Below, one piece after another: positions 58,388-64,000 of a DNA stretch of 64,000 bases. The position numbers and the translations under genes are program-made. Within the stretch, counting starts at the first letter, position 1. Every line of letters starts with the position of its first letter. This stretch comes from Cadophora sp. MPI-SDFR-AT-0126 (lineage: Eukaryota > Ascomycota > Leotiomycetes > Helotiales > Ploettnerulaceae): the NCBI GenBank assembly GCA_020747065.1, contig JAGMVK010000002.1, positions 248,001 to 312,000 on the forward strand, read 5' to 3'. The notes beneath the pieces were generated by a model, which was given only the letters and a program-made list of their open reading frames with translations, did not search any database and was not told where the DNA came from.

Positions 58388-61300
58388 ATGATTTCTACAC
58401 TTGACATTGTTGTTCTTATCCTCACAATTTTAATCCATGCGCCTGCAATTTCAGTGGCCCTTGAACACGAACGCTTTACATCAAATCCGGGCACATTCTT
58501 AAATCCTGCTGCCGATGTCAGACCAAAGTTCCGATATTGGTACGTTGGAATGTATCTATGCATATACAACGGAATCTCAATCAATTTAGGCTTCCAGATG
58601 CAAGCATAGATCCCGCTGGGATTGCAGCCGATATCAAACAGATTGGATCGATTGGAGCCGGTGGCATTGAGCTTTGCAATTATTACCTAGTAGAATATTC
58701 TCGGAGTCTTGAACCGTGATAGTGCTGATTGTAAATAGTACGGAGGGCAAGTGGGAAATCCAGTCACTGATTGGAGTATTTATGGCTTCGGCACGCCTGC
58801 TTATAATAAAATCCTGCGTGCGGCTGCACAAGCAACAAAGGACAATGGTCTTGTCATTGACCTCGCACTTGGCCCGGAATCCGGTCAAGGAGTGCCAGCG
58901 GAATGGGATAACCGTAAGCATTTTAAGCTAAGTTTCTCCATGTCGCAGGTATAAGTTGTTAACTATTGCTGCAGCAGGTCTTGCGTATGATCTGGTAACT
59001 TATACCAGTTGTTCATCAATTGATTCCGTATTAATGATGCCAGGTCTCTTATAACGTCAAAATCGCCTCAGGAGGTGTGTATCATGGGAAGATCCCTGGT
59101 CATGGCAACGGAACTTTGCTCTCAGTCACCACTGCTGCAATTCTGAACTCAACAGAGTTCAGTGAACCCAACGTGGGCCGCTTTTCTAGCGGATTTACCA
59201 ACTGGACTGTTTGGAGTATCTCTGCAGACAGCCTGAAAGAAGTGACCAATCAAGTGCTTGAGGATGGCAGTATCTCGATCCATGTACCAAAAAATGAAGC
59301 TGCCAAGAGCTATTTTCTCTGGGCTTCATACTACAAACTTTCCTCAGCACGAGCGGCAATCCCAGGTCAGAATCCGCAGAGTTTCATCCAAAACGGGTCA
59401 TTTGCGGTGGACCACTTTTCAGCTCGTGGTGCAAAAGTCACCACAGACTTCTTGGAGAAGTATGTTTTCATCAATGGCGTTGCGGAGTTATTCCGCAGAG
59501 TTGGGAAGTACAGTGAGTGATCAGGATTTTTGCAAATTCCGAGATATGTGAACTGACTTAGACCTCAGTCTGGGAGGATAGCGTGGAAGTTCGTAGCAGT
59601 CTTTTCTGGACACCCGATCTGGCAAATAGCTTTAGAAAAATGCATGGGTACGACATTGGGAAATATGCAATGCTACTTGCAGCCGGCAACGGTTTGAGTT
59701 TCGGAACAACCAACCCTGACAGAGTTTACACAGACGCTCCAGACCGTGGGCAGGGATACGTTTCAGACTATAGGACGACTATGACCTCCCTTCTAACTCT
59801 GTATTACGAGCACTTGGTCGAATGGTCAGAGAGATTCCTTGGTTTGGAGTTCTCTGGTCAGGTTGGATACAACCTGTCTGTGGATATGGTGAGCTTATTA
59901 AACATGCCCGATCCGTGACTTGGTACATCTGACTCTTAGCTCAGTTGGAAGTTGTTCCTGCGGTCGGTGCACCAGAAGATGAATCTTTAGGATTTGGTAG
60001 CTCTATCGGTCCGTTCGAATCCACTCGTTGAGGTCAAAATCTACTAAAACGAGCATAGACAACTACCGCCAGTACGTTGGTCCTGCAAATTTGGCTGGAA
60101 AGAAAATCATTTCCAATGAGATGGGAGCCGTGTTCGGAGGAAACTATCAGCAGCAGCTTCCGACTCTTCTGACGCTGACAAAACAGGCCTACAGTGGAGG
60201 AAACAACCAGATGGTATTCCATGGTGCAACGTACTCATACCAATACCCCAATACTACAGTGAGTGGCTAGCTATTTACTTCTTTCCACAAGGGAAACAAC
60301 CAACAAGATTCTAACTTTTATGTAGTGGCCAGGCTACAATTCATTTGGCTACTATGTTTCTGAACAACACTCGCGGCACCAGCCAGGCTGGGACAATGGA
60401 TACTTGGAAGTAATGGACTTCGTCGCAAGAAATAATCACGTTCTTCAGTCTGGGACGCCTAAACGTGACATCGTCTTCTGGAGCAAGAAGACTCGCGAAA
60501 CAGAAGCGGGCATTGTTCCTGTATATGAGCATCTAGATCTCGTCGAAGCAGGTGAGTGTGTGTCTATCCAGCAGCAGATTCATTTCAACGAGCGGAGCCG
60601 GGGATGTGCACGTCTAAAGTGACATAGATGTCAAGTAAAAAGCTCACACTGGCAGGATATGGATATGAATACATTTCTCCGAGCAACTTCAAGCTTCCAC
60701 TATCCGCCGTCAAGAAGGAGGTGCTTGCTCCTGATGGCCCCGAGTACAAGTTATTGATTTTGCGGTCAACCGAGCTTCTTACTACTGATGGCGTCGATAA
60801 GCTCGTCCAATATGCACAAGAGGGCCTCCCTGTGATGATTTCAGGTGGCATGCCTAACCAAATCGCCTCGTCGCAAGGATTGTCAGCCGCAAGATCCAAA
60901 CTCAAGTCGATAACCTCCCTCCCCAATGTGCACATGGTTGCTGCTGGGCCTCTAGCCTCAGCCGTTGCCTCTATTGGGATTGAACCCCTTACGAAAGTGT
61001 CAAGCAGCCAAACCTGGTATACTTATTGGCGACAAATCAGCAAGGTCAAAGAAGCCTACGTCTACATCTACAATGATGGGAACTCATCATCAACAGGCTC
61101 AATTAGTTTCGCAACCACGAAGCTGCCGTTCTTTCTCAATGCCTGGACAGGGGATCAGACACCAGTGAATCAGTACACAGTGACCAGAGACCGCACTACC
61201 ATTCCTCTGACACTGGCTCCCAAGCAATCGATCGTCGTGGCCTTCCTAGGCGCCGACTCCGAACACAAGCGTCCACTTTACGTAACTTCTGGACCTTCGC

Positions 61301-61947
61301 CAGTACTCGGATACTCTCGCAGCAAATCCAATGATCTGATCGTCCAGGTTCCCTTCTTGAAAAGTAATGTTCAAATATCGACTTCCGACGGGAAACAGCA
61401 CGAAATTTCTGCCAAGAACACTACTCCCGAACCATTCATTCTGCAAGACTGGACCCTCGTGGCTGAGAAATGGGGGCCCCCAGCCAACTTTGATGACGCC
61501 TCAGCAAGCTCCTCCAAAGTCAACACTACCTACCAACTCCCCTCCCTCCTCTCCTGGCCACTAATCCCCGGCTTACAAAACACTTCCGGAGTAGGATATT
61601 ACAGTAACTCCTTTTCGTGGAATAATACCTCGGTAGGGGCACTTATTGACTTCGGCCGCGTAGTGCATACCTTGCGCGTTAGCATCAACGGCCATCGACT
61701 CCCACCTCTAGACGTCACCTCAGCAAGGACAGATATCTCGACCTTTCTGAAGAAGGGAAGGAATGAAGTCATTGCTACGGTATCGACTACGATGAGTAAC
61801 GGTCTTCGACCGTATTGGGATAAGATTATGACGAGTGGGATGGCGCCAAATAGTGGGAGTATGAACTTTTCGAACCCAGAGGTTGAGGCGGGCTTGGTAG
61901 GCCAGGTTGTTGTTACGCCATATGAGGAGGTGTTTATCAGAGCGTAG
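58388..61947 (+). CDS. GH106-like alpha-L-rhamnosidase, secreted, ten exons
   Basis: Exons 58388-58539, 58590-58689, 58739-58913, 58975-58994, 59044-59512, 59569-59888, 59945-59996, 60059-60258, 60326-60551 and 60656-61947 give 1,001 residues. A signal peptide (IVVLILTILIHAPAISV) is followed by FLNPAADVRPKFRYWLPDAS and SIGAGGIELCNYYLYGG, the N-terminal block of the fungal Glyco_hydro_106 (rhamnosidase-like) family. Further blocks: WSIYGFGTPAYNKI, GLVIDLALGPESGQGVP, APEDESLGF, NLAGKKIISNEMGAVFG, GGNNQMVFHGATYS and WPGYNSFGYYVSEQH. A C-terminal beta-sandwich (GRVVHTLRVSINGHRLPPLD) resembles a GH2-type sugar-binding fold. Exon 4 is only 20 nt. The 59997-60058 junction (GF|DNYRQYVG) is the least certain. 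The enzyme would remove L-rhamnose from pectin or glycosides; a related glycosidase activity is possible. Confidence 0.85.
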
Positions 61948-62999
61948 AATGGTATAATTCATCATTTTGTTGCTTACTTTTTTTAGGTTCAATGAAGCAA
62001 GTTGGTCAGAAGGAGAGTAAATTTCATAGATCATGGTTGATGGGTAACTTCGAAGGGGGGGATATGGCAAATCTGAATCTCTATTAGTGATTCTATCTTC
62101 AGTGATATACAACCTTGGCGAGAAGTAATCTTTGAAGCAAAGTTGATGTTGTTTGGTCGCTGAATTGCCCTCACAAATTCCTCTGAAGTAGTCATATTTC
62201 ATGTCCCCGAGCTCGTCCTCCTCAGTGCGGCGCATACTACTACCTTCATCAGCAGTAGTTAGTATATCAACAACAAGCGTATTTCTCTTCTCTGGAGGCT
62301 GCACCGTTCTTTCAGTCCTGAGTAATATCGTTGGCAGAATATACAGTAATTTCATCAGACTGAATTGGGTGTTGGCTAGTTTTATAATCAACAATGCAAT
62401 TTACACTAACCCAAGGCAGGATCTTGATTGGTATATTAGCAATAACAATGCCATCACAACAAGCAAAGTCTCTCTAGTCGGCGTATGTGTTTATCTATGA
62501 TCAGTCGCTGATGATGACACGGACAGTACGATATCCTGAGGGTATTGCGATCTGCAATCCTATCAGTTGATGGTCGTTTTGTTTTGGAAGAGGAGGCAGT
62601 AATGTAATTTGACTGGCATTATGAATTGATTATCAAAGTTATTTGGAGGACTTGACATGGACGAGGTCCGCTCAGAATAGAATGACGATGGAATCGATAC
62701 TAGGAGAATTTTTGCTAAGCAAGCGAATTAGTGTCTTTACGATGCCAGAAGTAGAATTGTGTCACTCGCACCATGTGGTATTATATCGGAATGCATCTCG
62801 CCGTCTCAAAAGCTCCATTTCTATCTGGGGTATTGAGGAGACGAACAGCATGGAAGCAAAAGGTCATAAAATAGACGTCTACAATCCGGATCCAGTTCGA
62901 CATATGAGAAAGAACGCGAGAACAACGCCAGACTTCTGCGTGAGTTATCTATTCAGAGGGTGTGCGCATGATTTTCTGGCCACGATGTAGTGGTATTAT
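61948..62999. other. Intergenic region, falling GC content
   Basis: 3' flank of the rhamnosidase-like gene. Two open frames (minus 62394-61720, plus 62643-62990) carry no domain; the first overlaps the CDS end antisense. No gene called. Confidence 0.45.
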
Positions 63000-64000
63000 C
63001 AATTAATTTTCCCATTCTTCTCCATCGTATTCAGTTAGTAAGCTTACTGCTCTTACTTAGGCGCTAATCACCCTCAGCTTACCCTTAGCTTACCCTTAGC
63101 TCAGTTAACTCACCTGAGCTGTATAAGTAACTTAAGTAACTTACCCGAGTACCCTAAGTATCCTAAGTAACTTACCTAAGTAAGCTTAAGTATCCTAAGT
63201 AAGATTTATTATATTATCACGTATTTTAATTTCTTATTTTTTAATTAATTATACTAGATCTAGCTTTAGTTTTTTTATATTACTTTTATTAAGTTTTAAT
63301 AATAATACTTAAGGAGTTTAAATAAGTTCTTAAGGAACTTAAAGTAAATACTTTCTAAAAATATACTTAATACTTTACTTATAGTATAAGTTAGATTAAT
63401 ATAGATATTCCTAAAGAGAGTACTTCTTTTCCCTCTATAAATTCCTTATTACTTCATACTTATCTTAATCTAAATGCCTTTCTTCTTTAATCTTATTATT
63501 TAATTAACTTTCTAAATCTCTTTATAAAATTCGTTTTATTAATTACCTTTTATCTACTACTTTATATAAGTTACTGTTTTAGTATCCTTAATACCTAAAA
63601 AGGAATTAATAGAGGAGTTCTTTGTATAATCCTATAGTAAAAGCTCTAGTATTAAGTCAGAAATTATCAATAGAAAAAAGATAAAAAAAGATCTCTAACT
63701 AAGAATAAAGAAAAACTATAATTATACCTTAGTGTAATAGGACTAGTAAGGATTATTTCCTAATTTCTAATAAAAATTTCTTCTAATACTTATTTCTTTA
63801 CTAAATAAGTTTAAACTCGAATACCCTAAAGCTACTTTAGATAATATAGAGATATTAAAAGATTAAGCTAGATATATTATATATAGTATCGTAGGTACTT
63901 TAGCGATAATATTACTAGGCTAGGCTCTATTATCCGCTTATAGAAGGATCTTATAATAAGCTAGTAATAAGCTGAACAGAAGCTAAAGATAGACCCTAAA
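63000..64000. repeat. AT-rich tract, probable RIP-type decayed repeat
   Basis: From about 63000 base composition changes sharply: long A/T stretches, very many TpA steps, stops in all frames, and short repeated words such as CTTACCCTTAG (twice near 63080-63100) and TAAGTAACTTA. This is the look of fungal AT-isochore DNA produced by repeat-induced point mutation acting on a mobile element. No transposase or terminal repeat can be read in this kilobase, so the element type is unknown. The tract continues past the window edge. Confidence 0.6.

Noticed and set aside
59938..60015. tRNA-like A-box (TAGCTCAGTTGG) and B-box-like (GTTCGAATCC) sequence
   Set aside because: The expected T-stem and acceptor stem do not pair, and the stretch codes for the conserved APEDESLGF block of the rhamnosidase-like protein.
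61720..62394. 224-codon minus-strand frame
   Set aside because: Overlaps the 3' coding end of the rhamnosidase-like gene antisense and shows no domain.
63070..63200. Telomere-like words (CCCTTAG, CCCTAAG)
   Set aside because: Not an ordered TTAGGG array; more like chance words in an AT-rich tract.
1..64000. CRISPR arrays, insertion sequences, rRNA operons, complete transposons
   Set aside because: None seen. The genome is eukaryotic and no regular spaced repeats, rRNA sequence or intact transposase frames were found.

Overview
The window is nuclear DNA of a filamentous ascomycete. The evidence is short spliceosomal introns (about 45-110 nt, GT..AG, with CTAAC/CTGAC-like branch points), HET-domain genes, a fungal Zn2Cys6 factor, a 2EXR protein, WSC modules, many secreted plant-cell-wall hydrolases, and an AT-rich tract at the right end that looks like RIP-type decay. 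Gene content suggests a plant-associated or saprotrophic species; nothing in the sequence fixes the genus. All splice models were built by eye from reading frame, splice consensus and family similarity. Every CDS model listed gives an exact multiple of three.

Left part (0.8-16 kb): an eight-exon Zn2Cys6 transcription factor, a Gfo/Idh/MocA oxidoreductase, an intact HET protein, a short-chain dehydrogenase, an MTP18-like mitochondrial protein, an arginase-fold protein lacking canonical metal-binding histidines, a tandem pair of cysteine-rich surface proteins, and a broken secreted-protein frame.

First carbohydrate block (16.2-24.2 kb): an MFS sugar porter and a GH95 alpha-L-fucosidase are divergent from one 665-bp promoter. 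A GH1 beta-glycosidase lies tail to tail with GH95 (30 bp between stop codons) and is divergent from an SGNH/GDSL esterase. This looks like a small fucoside/hemicellulose utilisation unit.

Middle, housekeeping (25-39 kb): vacuolar M20 carboxypeptidase S-like protease, AFG1-type mitochondrial ATPase, 2EXR protein, catalytic subunit of tRNA-guanine (queuine) transglycosylase and a HOS3-type histone deacetylase, followed by an 81-bp TTC microsatellite.

Decay zone (40-50.3 kb): a HET gene broken by two homopolymer frameshifts and a nonsense codon, a probable transcription-factor remnant, an intact Ser-rich wall-sensor-like gene, a NACHT NTPase remnant, a secreted type-B carboxylesterase, a TPR remnant and a zinc-finger-like remnant. 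Allorecognition/NLR-type genes are dying here beside live secreted-enzyme genes.

Second carbohydrate block (50.3-62 kb): GH3 beta-glucosidase, then a 998-residue protein with a signal peptide, a WSC domain, a GH3 beta-xylosidase-type core and a second WSC domain, then a divergent ten-exon GH106-like alpha-L-rhamnosidase. The two WSC modules share the same exon plan (phase-2 introns around a 111-nt exon). This is the most unusual gene in the window. The last ~1 kb is AT-rich and non-coding.
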